The notes under the pieces are model-generated. The model made no database searches and was not told where the DNA came from. It was given only the letters and a program-made list of their open reading frames with translations. The position numbers and the translations under genes were made by a program. This document shows positions 23,630-34,254 of a stretch of 64,000 bases of DNA, piece by piece (the stretch's first letter is position 1; each line of letters starts with the position of its first letter). The stretch comes from Sialis fuliginosa (taxonomy: Eukaryota > Arthropoda > Insecta > Megaloptera > Sialidae), in contig OY540810.1 in the NCBI GenBank assembly GCA_961205875.1, positions 20,150,001 through 20,214,000 of the forward strand, in the 5' to 3' direction.

Positions 23630-24580
23630 CCGTAATTTCTCAAGTATATTATTATTGTATATATTGCAACTATATAGAATAACCTTACTTTCAAGTTTTT
23701 TCTAAGTTTCCTTCTGGCACAGTTATATTTGTTTTTCTAAGAGTTTTGTAAATTGAATTATTACAACAAAGTACGAAACAATATTTATAACTTATTATTT
23801 TTCGTGCGTTTTCTATGTTTATTGTTGACACTTCTATATTTAAGCATTGACTGACATTTCAAGACTGGATTATGACGTCACGCAGTATGGCGCGCAATTG
23901 AGAGCGTTTGAAAAGTACCTTTTTTAAATTTGATATTTTGGAGTCGAGATAAACTTTTGGAGTATGAAACAATTTTCTATAATGTTTTTACCTCTAGATT
24001 ACATTGAACAGGTTTTAAGGGATTTTCATTTTTGACCGGATGACCTATTAGTGATACATCAAATGTTGAAAACATTTAATTTATTTCGATTCGGTTCATG
24101 GTTCAGGAGGTTCAACAATATGTAAACTATTTGAGTTCAAGAACCGTATTTTTTTGTTTAGATTCATGTTTGGAGCCAAAAAGAATATCTTGTAATTGTG
24201 TTTTTTTAATATCATATATATTATTAGGATCAACTATCTAATTTTTCGAGAAAAAAAACGTTATAAATTAAAATTCCAGTAATTTTGTTTGATTTAGAAA
24301 TCTTGAAGATTCCCTTTTCCAACGAAATCCAAGGGAGCTGAATTTTTGTTTACACTTATTTTCTTTATTAATAGGATGCTAAAAGTCTCCGTCGATCCGT
24401 TGTATGTATAACTTTTTATAGACCATACATAACAATTAGTTTTAAGTAAATATATTCGTATCTATCTCTAAAGTGTTTTCAAGAATTATACATCTCACAA
24501 TCAGTAACTATCATGATACTGTCAAAATTTTGCACCCTATACATTTTTCATAATATTTAAATCAATAACAAATTTTATGT
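23630..24580. other. No feature recognised
   Basis: AT-rich sequence; no frame or repeat relationship identified. Confidence 0.4.
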
Positions 24581-24588
24581 TACCTTTA

Positions 24589-24917
24589 CACGGTAATGTA
24601 AAAAATTTACGTGAGTACAAATGCAAATTAGCTTCCAGCTAACGCTAACTACTAGGTATCAAAGTGTTATGAAATTGCTAGATATTTGAAAGCAGTGATA
24701 ATAAATAAATAACAATGTAAATGCTTTGCATTTTTTATAAGATACACTTGGCAGCACTTATTTTAAGTCGCTGATTGTACCTATCCCACATGCGTCATGG
24801 TTACGATTTTATTCGCTACATCTGTGTGTTGTCATTTATATTCAGAGTCTAGCAGATAGCGTTAGCTGGAAGCTAATTTGCTTTTGCACTCTAGAAAATT
24901 CTTTATAATACCGGGCA
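24589..24917. mobile_element. TTA-target MITE with ~70-bp TIRs
   Basis: The core inverted repeat GCAAATTAGCTTCCAGCTAA (24623-24642) is mirrored at about 24862-24882. Weaker homology runs out to CACGGTAATGT / …ATAATACCGGGCA at the ends. TTA flanks both ends (24586-24588, 24918-24920). The outer CCGGTATTATAAAG sequence is shared with the element at 27161-27459, so both belong to one Harbinger-like group. Confidence 0.8.
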
Positions 24918-24920
24918 TTA

Positions 24921-25850
24921 GACTAAGTAGTATTTGCATGAGTCATAACTATTGCATCGAGCTTCTGCGAGATTTATAGCTCTTATGAAAAAACTATAAA
25001 AAAAACCTTTTTGTACAGAATTTTTCATTTTTCCATCGTAATATGACCTTCATTATCGTAAAATCTAAAGGAACGAAGATATTTACTTAAAACTAATTGT
25101 TAACCCCTTTTATGGGCTGTAAAAAGTTATGCATACAGCAGATCGATGAGAACTTTTCGCACCTTATTTATACAGACTAAAATTCAGTTACCTTGTAAAT
25201 TTTCTGTAGACACATCTATTTTTCGTCTTAAAAATAAATATATTAATGATACAATGTGGATGACGCTTTTATTTTTATTCGAATAAAATTTAATCTACTA
25301 TGACTTAAAAAGCGTACAGTTAAAAATAACAAACGAACCAAAATCAAGTGATATTTATACCCACAAATCGTTCCCAACACAAATAAAGTGTTGAGGGGGT
25401 AATGCATATCAGTTTATTGGCTGTACATTCCATCATTGTCAAACAAAAGCTCAATTAAACCAATGTTCGGTGGAAAATAAAAACAAATACTGGCCGCACC
25501 GGTCGAGTCTAGTCAAATAACTTTTGTGACATGCATATTCAATTAATTTAATGCATTCTGTTATGTTTTTGATTGATCACGATAGACAAATGTGTGTACG
25601 TGGTCTATAATATCTATCATATTATCACATATCTGAATGATGAATTGGCATTGTTAGTTAATTGTATTTATAAATAATATTCAGACCTGTCAGCTATATT
25701 TAGACATTTAAATACTTTTTGTATTTGTATTAAAAGTTTTGTGACAGATTTGATTAAGTATTGTAATACCATCGAAAAATCGTGTCCGAGAAAATGACAA
25801 ATTCTGATTGTACTAACTTCAAAACGTAAAGAAAAGTTAATTTCCGCTTG
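24921..25850. other. No feature recognised
   Basis: AT-rich sequence; nothing supportable. Confidence 0.4.
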
Positions 25851-25856
25851 GCGGCT

Positions 25857-26360
25857 GTGCGTGTGGCTGTGTGTCTGTGTGTCTGTGTGTCTGTGTGTCT
25901 GTGTGTCTGTGTGTCTGTGCGGATGTAGAATTTTCTTTCGTTCACGATAACTACTGTAAAAATGCACCGATCTGAATTATTTTTGGGGAAAATGTTTGTC
26001 TCAGTGAGTACTCCAGACCTATTGTTTTTGGTGCTAATCGGATTAGGGGTTTTGGAAATATTCGAAATTTTGTAACTTTTTTCGTCTAAAAAGTGAATAT
26101 TGCGAGTATTATCTCACTAATTTTGATAAGATTTGGTACATTTGCAGTTCAATTGAATCTAAAGGACATTTATTATTTGTACGTACCTAAACAGCCATTA
26201 AAGGGGTGAAAAACACACTTAAAATTTGAATTTTAAATACTAATATGTCATTAATTCATGTTGCCTTGGAAACAAATGCAACTAAATTCAAATTGTCAAA
26301 TTAGTTTTTCTACGAATGTGAATTATGTTTTTGACATTAGAAAACTAATATTTATATACA
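25857..26360 (+). repeat. GTGTCTGT microsatellite and attached dispersed repeat
   Basis: About six copies of the 8-mer GTGTCTGT lie at 25869-25918. They lead into 'ttctttcgttcacgataact' and 'accgatctgaatta', a layout (CTGT-rich run, then a 'cgataact...gatctgaatt' block) seen in many insect interspersed repeats. The (CACACAGA)-like frames on minus are translation of the microsatellite and not genes. Confidence 0.7.
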
Positions 26361-27157
26361 AATGGCAAAAAGAGCTGTAACCGTTGTAAGTATATATGTT
26401 TTTTTAATGTATTACGATATGTATATTCATAGTAGTAGGTTATATAAATAAAATATTTAAAAAAATGTATATTTAAAAATTATTTAAAAAGATAGAAAGA
26501 ACATGGAAGTCATGTATGGTTCTCCATACCGATATTTTTTCCACAGGTATTTAAAAAATAATAGAAATCTATTTTTTGTTATGTTTTGTTTTCATTTTAT
26601 CCATGGGGGTGAGATTTTCATAACCATTTTAAATTTAAGGTAGATCTGGGTACGGCTCAATAATTTTTCCGGTCGTGGCTGTGGAAAAAATCCTATAAAA
26701 AATTTCTACAAAAAAATTCCTCCAGAATAATAAATAATGTCTGGATTAACTAAACACTGTACATGTTCAAATTTGCCTAGGGCCCCATGAAGCTATTACG
26801 TGCCAATAGCAGACAGATTGTACACAGAAATGTATACGCCCAGTAACGAATTTACAATACCCTAGATGTTTTTAAAAAATCGCTTATTCTGCGATCTCAC
26901 ATATTTTATACGAAAACAATATATATTGATCATTCCATTTAGATTTCATTTTGATAAGTCTCTTCTCTATAAGCTTGAATTACTATATAATATCTACCCC
27001 ATATATCTATATTTTCAACACATATGGAATGGAAAGATAATGTGGAGCATTAAAATGTATAACTATTTCTTTTTAATAATATTTTAAGGATTACTGTACA
27101 ACCTGTTTTAAAGAATACTCCTTAAACATGTTAAGGTATAAAATAGGTACATTAATT
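26361..27157. other. No feature recognised
   Basis: AT-rich. The 73-codon frame at 26866-27087 is hydrophobic and aromatic-rich by composition only. Confidence 0.4.
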
Positions 27158-27160
27158 TTA

Positions 27161-27459
27161 TGTCCGGTATTATTAAAGAGCTTACAAAATTTGTAAGCTA
27201 ACAAGTACTTTTAATTGGGGTAACAAACCTATGTATATAACAGTTAATTCTTTATTGGATGGGCCAAAAGTCATAAAGAGGTCTGAAGTTTAAATAATTT
27301 TTTTTTAATTAATTTTTATTTGCACATTTTATAGAGAAGACCTTTGAAATTCACTATGTACAACAATTCTAATTCACCCAATGTTGTGTAAGTTTGATAC
27401 CCCATTTAAAAGTACTTGTTTGCTAACAAATTTTGTTAGCTCCTTTATAATACCGGACG
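27161..27459. mobile_element. TTA-target MITE, 299 bp
   Basis: The left end TGTCCGGTATTATTAAAGAG and the right end ..TTTATAATACCGGACG are inverted repeats. They continue through 'gctaacaaattttgttagc'-type sequence and 'aagtacttttaa'. TTA flanks at 27158-27160 and 27460-27462. Related to the 24589-24917 element by its outer ends. Confidence 0.85.
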
Positions 27460-27464
27460 TTAGA

Positions 27465-28060
27465 GAGGTTCTGATATACATATATTTAGAAAAAAATTGA
27501 ATATTTTAAAATATAAAATACGTTATTTTTTAGACAAGCCATAAATTAAAGAGCAATATCGATTACTTGTTACATTTTCTTAATTTGTGTAACTAAACAT
27601 GCAGCATAAACTTTTCAAACATGTATGTGCAAATAGTTAGCTGTAATTAGCAGCGCATTGAACATGGAACGGTGCCAGTAGTGTGCAGGGAAAAGGGGGA
27701 ATGCTGCAAAACCGATAGTACTAGCGTGCAATTAAACAGGTTGTGAGTAGGTACGACTTTTACTTCCTCGCACTTACCAACGCTCTTCCTGCTTTCATGA
27801 TCAAGTGTGATATATTAAAAGTTCAGAAGCCATAACAACTGACTCCATTTTCGACGATTTTTTTCATAATATTTATATTCAGTACATTTAATTTTTAAAA
27901 ATCTAACACTAGGGTAGATCCAAGACTTCATTTTAAATTATCTTTTTGCTCCATTGTTTTATACTATTCTGAACAGCAAAATTAATATAGAGACTAAAGT
28001 AAAACAGCAAAGAAAATATAGATGAAGCAATAAGAAACGTGTAAAGTTCGGTAATATTTA
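27465..28060. other. No gene recognised
   Basis: A mildly GC-richer patch at 27650-27790 contains no splice-supported frame. Otherwise AT-rich. Confidence 0.35.
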
Positions 28061-28066
28061 AAAATA

Positions 28067-28624
28067 AGATACTTACACCAGTCTTTGATCATACCCCAGT
28101 GTTGAATTCTTGTTTAATTAAATGTACTAAATTAAACATAATTGTTGATATTTGATTACTGCCATTACTGAATCATATGTAGCCACTTGACTATAAAAGA
28201 GCCTATTTTAATGATAATCGGCCAATGGTTGTCAAAATGGTGGATATTTAATCTAAGTGTAATCAATTTATTAATTATTATATTATCATAGCATCTGATT
28301 TAAATTGTTTCAAATTTTAAGATTATTTATTTTATAACTTTTGTATCGTAGTACTTATCATTTTGTACTCATTGACAAATGTCCATCACTGAGTGCCCAT
28401 TACTGATTTTACGTTATCCATTACTGGAGAAAAAACATAAACAAAATAAAAGGTGATAATTAAAAAACAAACTATATTTGCGGACTTTGGTAATTAAATT
28501 GAGTTAATAATCAGTTATTTGTTTTATTAGTAACATGAGTTTTTGAGAATTATAAAAAAGAAGCCCATCAATCTAAAAATAGTATGCCTTGCTCTTAAAG
28601 GGGCCAAGACTGGTGCCAGTATCT
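28067..28624 (+). mobile_element. TA-target MITE family D, copy 1
   Basis: Ends AGATACTTACACCAGTCTTT and …AAGACTGGTGCCAGTATCT are inverted repeats flanked by TA (28065-28066, 28625-28626). It is collinear with the copy at 35686-36219 over its whole length in the same orientation, with scattered substitutions and small gaps. There is no coding frame. Confidence 0.9.
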
Positions 28625-28629
28625 TATTT

Positions 28630-29650
28630 ACGATACTGTAACGGTGTACTTACTCTGAAAAAAATTATTTAAATGTTCTAATGATAAATTAATATAAATG
28701 AGAATTAAACATTTTCGATTAAGATATATAGTTATTCCGGAAAAAAATATCAAAGTACTGACTATGAGTGCTGTGAATTATATTTTTGTGATTGGAGAAC
28801 GAATGTAAGTCGGTAATACATTTCTACTCACATGCATATATCATACAAAATCAACTTTCAATTTATAAATGTATTGTTATTTTCTAATTTTCAACAATAA
28901 TTTCACACTTAAACAAAAGCGAATGAAAATCGAATAAAGCTTGTAACCCAATCAATCATTCATCAAATTTATTGAAACCTATCAAATACACCCCTCAACA
29001 TCAAGTTTTGACGCTATATTGGCGTGGCAAGTACAAAATAAACTGTTATTAATAATAACTGTTCTAAAGTCTAAACCAGTGTTTATCAAAGTTAAAATCC
29101 CCATGTACCGTACCGGTCAGGTTGTGGGGGAGGGGAGAAAAAATTCATTTCAAATCGCAATTTTAAAGCTGCTTTTCATGTAAAAAATCAAATACGAAAT
29201 TTAAAAAAAAGAGTAAAGAATCTCAATTATGCAGAATGTGTTGTTCAAAACAAATAATTATTATTTAAAAAAAAAAATTAAGAAGTACGCCGTATATCCC
29301 TTGAAACACCTTCGCGTACCACTACGTGTGACGATTTATAAAAAAAAGTTATTTCAAAAGTTTTAATATACTAATTTTGCTACAGTTATAGTTATAATTT
29401 TCATACGGTCACGAAGAAACTCAGAAAACCAATATTTTACGATTGAATGAGCTGGGGATAATGTGCGAATGTGCCGTAACACTCATCAAACCATTCTTAA
29501 CAACAATGTTTAATCAAAACATGAAATTCACTTTTTTCCATGATTAAAAAAATAATAATAGTAGCATCACTTCAAAGGTTATAACTTGACCAAGAGTACA
29601 TGAAATGTCACGATATTTTGGCAGTATTCTAGTTAAGGTTGGTAGGTACT
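28630..29650. other. No gene recognised
   Basis: AT-rich with a short GC-rich patch at 29090-29145 ('gtaccgtaccggtcaggttg' followed by G runs) that may be a decayed hAT-type end. Confidence 0.35.
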
Positions 29651-29656
29651 CTATGA

Positions 29657-29845
29657 GAAGCATAAGGATTTTTTGTTTATGTCGCCATCTGTATATCAGG
29701 TCAAAGACTTTTCAGCCCATGTAGTATTATTGGTCGAGATCTAGGGCAGGTATTTTCTCTATTACAATACATTTGTAATACAATACATGTTGAACATTAA
29801 AAAGTTAAAAAAAACTGTCAAAATCAGTCAGTAAAATTATAGAAA
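29657..29845 (+). repeat. ~189-bp direct repeat, copy 1
   Basis: Nearly identical to 30844-31031 (for example 'tatgtcgccatctgtatatc', 'gtcgagatctagggcaggta'), with only a handful of differences. The pair brackets a pogo-like element relic. Confidence 0.9.
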
Positions 29846-29849
29846 AAAG

Positions 29850-30696
29850 CAGGGCTACTTGAACAAGTTTTTCACACATTTTTCAAGATACAAAGTGAAA
29901 AAATAAAGTTAGGGCAACAAAAACATGTTCATCATACCGACCTAACCGTTCGAATTACATAACTATCATAAAACATTGAAAATATATAATACATAATATA
30001 TAATATATAATAGCCCCGTTGTTGGGGCTTCTTGAACACTAAACATTTTTGGTGGGAAACTTTCTTATTTTGCATGTTGGCTGGTTAAGTTCCCCCGTAC
30101 AATGTAACAAAAGGATTATGTAAAAAATACATGTTTTACTGAATTAAACATAAAGTAAACTTTATCAAAACTGTATTTCTTTATTCTTACTTACAAATGT
30201 TAAGTGAACCTTATAATTACTTTAACCAATCTAAGAAAACAAAAACTAAACAAAAATCAAAAAACAATATTTTTAGCATATTGAAGAGATCAATGTCAAG
30301 GGAAATCCCCAATTCGCTACAATAGCCAGGGTTCCAGAAATCAGCCGCTCCTCAGACTTACTTAAAACGGTCGGGTGTCCAACGGGTTTTATATTTCTTC
30401 CAAGCATCTTCCGTACTAACGTTACAGAGGCACTTTGAATTTTTCTGCGGCCTTTTTCTTTGACATCCCCCCTCAAACTGCATTCATAGCTTTTTCCAGA
30501 TCTTCCATTTTGTAATTCATGTAGGGTCTTGACCCTGGAGTCTTTTGCTACGTACGCACCATTTTTAATCACTTAACTGTCTATAACAACAGAACGAACA
30601 CATAACTCACAAATACACAGCTGAACCACACTTATGTGAGACAGTTCAGAACATGTACGCGTTGTGTTCATGTGGCCCCAGGTGTTCAAGTAGCTC
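29850..30696 (-). mobile_element. pogo/Tigger-like DNA transposon relic
   Basis: Short inverted ends: CAGGGCTACTTGAACAA at 29850-29866 and GTGTTCAAGTAGCTCC at about 30682-30696. The interior encodes the N-terminus of a pogo-type transposase on minus (see 30273-30572). The catalytic part is absent, so this is internally deleted and inactive. An extra 'ttggggcttcttgaacac' at about 30020 resembles the terminal motif. Confidence 0.7.
30273..30572 (-). pseudogene. pogo-type transposase N-terminus, frameshifted
   Basis: The minus frame ends LGRNIKPVGHPTVLSKSEER, LISG, then WGFPLT. The G-x-P-T-V-L-S-x-x-E-E-x-L-I block followed by W-G-F-P-L-T is the start of the CENP-B/pogo-type DNA-binding region as I know it from pogo- and jerky-like proteins. 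Just upstream a different frame reads GGMSKKKAAEKFKVP, a classic Psq helix-turn-helix, separated from the rest by frameshifts and a TAA. The original gene was therefore an HTH_Psq plus HTH_Tnp_Tc5 transposase that has decayed. No DDE domain follows. Its role would have been binding the element ends. Confidence 0.75.
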
Positions 30697-30843
30697 CTTT
30701 ATTTGTATGCCTTTTGTTTATAAAATAGATGAATCAATTGTACCTGTCTTGTTACGATCCTATAAAAATTGATCCAAGTATATTGTTTAGCTACTGAAAT
30801 TAACTATTTAATATAGTTATATAAACACGCAAATATTTGTAGT

Positions 30844-31031
30844 GAAGCATAAAGATTTTTTGTTTATGTCGCCATCTGTATATCAGGCCAAAGACTTTTC
30901 AGCCCATGTAGTATTATTGGTCGAGATCTAGGGCAGGTATTTTCTCTATTACAATACATTTGTAATACAATACATGTTGAAAATTAAAAGGTAAAAAAAA
31001 CTGTCAAAATCAGTCAGTAAAATTATAGAAA
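30844..31031 (+). repeat. ~189-bp direct repeat, copy 2
   Basis: Second copy of 29657-29845. It ends just before the GC-rich island at 31050. Confidence 0.9.
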
Positions 31032-31049
31032 CTAAACATACACGCTGAC

Positions 31050-31350
31050 ACTTCATTTTGGCGTACAATGGAATCGGTCGGGCAGGAGGGAGGAGGAGTA
31101 AATACCCCCACAAACCGACTGCAGTTAAACTGTACAGACACTGCAGTAACAGTCTGTACAAGCCGCCTTCATCAAATAACAACAACGCAACGCCACGTCA
31201 GCAATCAATTTTCCCGCGTGAGTGTTTGAATGACGCGTGCTGTCAACACCCAGCCTACCCCACCGCGTACTTCCGTATCCTGTCCGTCACTGAAAAATTG
31301 ATCTCGGGAATTAATAATGTGGTTAGGGCTGTAAGAACTCGTGTCGTTTG
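31050..31350. promoter_or_regulatory. GC-rich island, possible first exon or promoter
   Basis: About 300 bp that is clearly richer in G, C and CpG than its surroundings. A 97-codon frame on plus (31058-31351, starting with a TTG codon) and overlapping frames on minus are open, but no domain is recognisable. It contains the hairpin TGTACAGAC (31131-31139) / GTCTGTACA (31152-31160). A 5' untranslated exon with promoter is one explanation; a decayed transposon is another. Confidence 0.35.
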
Positions 31351-31519
31351 AAGCTGTCGATTTTTGATAAACGATTATTAAAGTTTTTATCAGAGATGAA
31401 ATATCAGCAGATATGAGATGCTATTTTCGAAAAAAATAAAACTAGGATTGCGTACGAGTTAAGATAGAAAAGTAAATCTCGTCTCGTTTCGTGGAAATAA
31501 TATAGTATAAGTAACTATT

Positions 31520-31849
31520 CCCAGGAAAAAATTTTAGATCTGAAGTGATCAAATCAGATCTGAAATAGATCTGCATTTTGAAACAAAATAATATTTTTCA
31601 CTGGTTTTTGATTTGTGGTGACCTGCAAAGATCTACAACGACCTACAAAGATCTACAACGAACTACAAAGATCCTGATAGAGATTCAAACGTTACAATGA
31701 TCTTGAGATCGTTGTAGAATTTTATAGATCGTTGTAGATTTTTGTAGATCTCCAAAAATCAAAAACCAGTGAGCAAATATGAGCTTGTTTCAAAATGTAG
31801 ATCTATCAAGATCTGATTTGATCACTTCAGATCTAATTTTTTTCCTGGG
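31520..31849. mobile_element. MITE with ~65-bp TIRs and internal 20-bp repeats
   Basis: CCCAGGAAAAAATTTTAGAT at the left mirrors the right end (ATCTAATTTTTTTCCTGGG). Arms match through 'ctgaagtgatcaaatcagatct' to 'cattttgaaaca'. The interior has tandem 20-mers of 'gacctacaaagatctacaac' type. The intact family A copy at 12510 gives the empty site (…agtatagtaaagccg versus …actatt[element]ttgtaaagccg), showing a clean insertion with TT on both sides. Confidence 0.9.
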
Positions 31850-32078
31850 TTGTAAAGCCGATTTTTTCAAATTCCAGATTTTAACCTTCCCTGAATCCAT
31901 TCTGTTTATTTTCGTCATGTTGTATATGTATCTATTTGTCTGTAGACACTGTAACTAAATTACAATAAATCGTGTAACGGCGAAATTTTATATAGAGTGA
32001 ACCATGAACTTGTTTATATTTATGTCAAATATAATATATGACTAGCCGCTAGCTGGTTTCTTGAAAATTTAGTCACAA

Positions 32079-32174
32079 TGGATAGGTTGACGGGAACGCA
32101 GCGCGCTTTTTGGGAAAATCATTTTTACTTAAACAATGGTTCGCTTGTTACTATTCACGTTGAATTGAAACTGT
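32079..32174 (+). pseudogene. Mariner-like transposase first ~30 codons
   Basis: The plus frame reads MDRLTGTQRAFWENHFYLNN, then GSLVTIHVELKL and a stop. The pattern (R/T)-x-x-Q-R-A-F followed by an acidic/aromatic stretch and 'N-x-S-(L/V)-V' is the start of the first helix-turn-helix of the mariner-like transposases found in many insects. It is cut off by the stop and by inversion of the following sequence. Confidence 0.6.
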
Positions 32175-32369
32175 AATTCTCTGTTTATTCTCCTCACTTA
32201 GTGAAGTCCGCGGGCCTCCCGCTTGTTTAAAATTTAGTGGTGATCCCGTCTCTTCAAACTTCTTCACCCTTTTCTGAATTAAAACTGTTCTTGGACACTG
32301 TTTTTTTTGGTAAATTGTACTCAACACGAATAAACGCCGAACAGTAATGTAAACAAATTCATGGTCCAT
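32151..32369 (-). pseudogene. Mariner-like transposase DNA-binding segment, inverted
   Basis: The minus frame contains VLIQKRVKKFEETGSPLNFK followed by GGPRTSLSEENKQRI and VSIQRE. This is the linker region of a mariner-like transposase: a helix ending V-(K/R)-K-F-x-E-T-G-S, the G-R-P-R-type minor groove motif (here GGPR), then S-x-E-N. It overlaps the plus-strand first exon piece at its 3' end and runs opposite to it, so the two halves of one reading frame are now head to head. There is no catalytic domain. Its methionine lies in the terminal repeat, so the start is artificial. Confidence 0.7.
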
Positions 32370-32564
32370 CCTGTATTTAAGATTAATTTTCGTCAGGGAA
32401 GAAAATCTATTTCTGAAAAGGAATTTACAATCAGAAACGGATGTTAACTCTTGTCAATTTTAAAATTTTTCGTATTATTTTTGAAAAGATGCGATTAAAA
32501 TATTTTCATAGAAGAAATATAAGTTCATTTTTTCTATCTTTTACCAAACACATTGTACATGGTA

Positions 32565-33125
32565 TTTTTATATTATTTTTCTATCCTTGTCATACATAAT
32601 CATATAATAAACATTTGAAAATGAGATTCCATCGTCTTTTTAGTCAACCCTAATTTCTTCAGTTTCATAAAAAATGCAAAGCCCAAGTCAGGAATTAATA
32701 ATAACTCTTATACAGGTGTCTTCCTCTGATGATGTTCCGAATTCCGACTTGCATGCATATTTAAACAGCATCGTTCTAACTTGTTCATCGCGCGCGCTAA
32801 CTTGGAGCGAGTTGAAACAAGTCATGAACTTGATAGTTTGGAGTGGTGAAATATTCATGTGTCAAATATGATGCATATTTGTTTGTTTGTATGTTTGTTG
32901 TGAAACTGGTAAACGATTTATGGATTAGTTATATGTACATGTTTGGATCGGTTTTATTCTTTATTATGAACGAAGTTGAAAAATGTTTAACTAAAATAGA
33001 TTAGGTAGGGGTTGTAAATTTACAGACTTCTTTTAATTATCGGTAATTCGGTAAAATTGTCATATACATATGTCTATACAGTTTTCTTTTAGAAATTGCA
33101 CAATTTTAGTAAAAAAAGTTAAAAT
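32565..33125. other. GC-richer segment open on both strands; otherwise nothing recognised
   Basis: At 32714-32875 the plus strand is open after a possible acceptor (cttatacag|gtgtcttcc) through SDDVPNSDLHAYLNSIVL. The minus strand is also open from an ATG at about 32826 (MTCFNSLQVSARDEQVR...). Neither matches a family I recognise. The rest is AT-rich. Confidence 0.3.
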
Positions 33126-33129
33126 TTAA

Positions 33130-33310
33130 AGAGTATTCAATTTTTTTAAATTCTTTTGATGTTAAATCTTAGGTTTTCATGAAATATTAATAGCCACGAA
33201 TTTGCACAGAAAAATAATCTAACTATTGATGAAAACCACAATAAAATCGGTTCAGTAATTCCCGAGGCTATAAGCCTCATACAAACGAACATTCATTTTT
33301 ATATATAGAG
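33130..33310 (+). repeat. 3' end of a dispersed retroelement-like repeat
   Basis: Plus-oriented relative of 19590-19770: 'gatgttaaatcttaggtttt', 'aaaatcggttcagtaatt', 'ctataagcctcatacaaacg', ending 'aacattcatttttatatata'. Its end sequence suggests an RTE-type retroelement tail. Confidence 0.65.
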
Positions 33311-33422
33311 ATATTGAATAATTAATAAATTTTCTATTAATTCATAAATAAAACAAAAATATACAAAATATGGCTAACAATAAGATCATTTTCATTCTAT
33401 GGAAATCTGTACTAAAATCGAG

Positions 33423-33460
33423 TGCGCCACATTAGCCAAATTGGAGAGCAATGTGGCGCA
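33423..33460. repeat. 11-bp perfect hairpin TGCGCCACATT
   Basis: TGCGCCACATT (33423-33433) is mirrored by AATGTGGCGCA (33450-33460) with a 16-bp loop. The GTGGCGCA motif also occurs at about 10657, 41184 and 46861, suggesting it derives from transposon ends. Confidence 0.7.
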
Positions 33461-33464
33461 AAAA

Positions 33465-34250
33465 ATATAAAACTAGTATTGTCAAACTATGAGTTATATT
33501 GTAAATATTAAAACTACTGAAAAAAATGTCAAATATTATCCATATTTTAATTTCTATTTAATAATATTCTTAGGTGGTAGACCGTGTTGAATCAATTTTT
33601 GATGAAACAGTTATCATAGATAAATTGTAAGTATCATTTATTTTAAGTACTTTAACCTATTTTGACTTAAACACATATTATTTTGAATATATAATTGGAA
33701 AATATTTGAAATAAAAGTTGCAGAATTTAGAAGGGGCCGTCAAAATGACTACCCTCGTTTTAGGTCCGAGCCTTCTGGTAGGCCCCGTGAGGCCCAACAA
33801 GATTGTTTTAAATGGAAACTCATATTTTTTATTACGGTATATTTGCCACTATCTTCCTTGGAGCCCAGTTTCTCGCGTATCCCTTAACACGCCTCTGCTT
33901 TATATATGTTTTATACCCTGTATTATATACAACAAATAAAACTAGTACTCTATTTTTGAAGGAGTAAAACTGTGAATATGATTTTTTTGAAGAAAAAGAA
34001 ATATAATATAACTTACCTTACAACTGTATACAAAGATGATTTTCCTAGAAACACTAGATAAATAAAAAAGGTTGCCATCAACATTAAAGGTCATCTAAAG
34101 TCATAAGTTAAATTATTCCCGATATTATTAAGAATTATGCCTTGTCCAAAATCAAACTTTTGTTATTTATGTTTTTTAAACAATGTAATTTCGATACACT
34201 AATAGCTTTGGTTTCATAATTAAATTGGTACTGGGAAAATTAAATTTTAT
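33465..34250. other. No gene recognised
   Basis: A short GC-rich patch at 33730-33800 (…ggggccgtcaaaatgactac…) resembles hAT-type terminal sequence but has no partner. Otherwise AT-rich. Confidence 0.35.
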
Positions 34251-34254
34251 TATA

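Larger units (their letters stand above)
31993..32373. mobile_element. Mini-mariner-like element, TA target proven by empty site
   Basis: Inverted ends TAGAGTGAACCATGAACTTG (left) and CAAATTCATGGTCCATCCTG (right) lie inside repeat family A. The uninterrupted copy reads aaattttaTAtttaagatt. Here TA is found at 31991-31992 and 32374-32375 on either side of the insert. The content is scrambled transposase 5' coding sequence on both strands (see next entries). It is a rearranged, non-autonomous derivative. Confidence 0.85.
31850..32560 (+). repeat. Dispersed repeat family A, plus copy with an insertion
   Basis: It matches 12530-12830 ('gtaaagccgattttttcaaatt', 'ctgtagacactgtaact', 'gaaattttata', then 'tttaagattaatttt' and 'cagaaacggatg'). 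It is split between 'gaaattttata' and 'tatttaagatt' by the 381-bp element at 31993-32373. Its left part was also hit by the MITE at 31520-31849. Confidence 0.85.

Noticed and set aside
25668..25967. His/Thr/Gln-rich frames (HTDTQTHRHTDTQ)
   Set aside because: Translation of the GTGTCTGT microsatellite in two frames.
29657..31031. LTR retrotransposon with 189-bp LTRs
   Set aside because: The direct repeats do not begin TG and end CA, no primer binding site or polypurine tract was seen, and the inside is a pogo-type DNA transposon relic.
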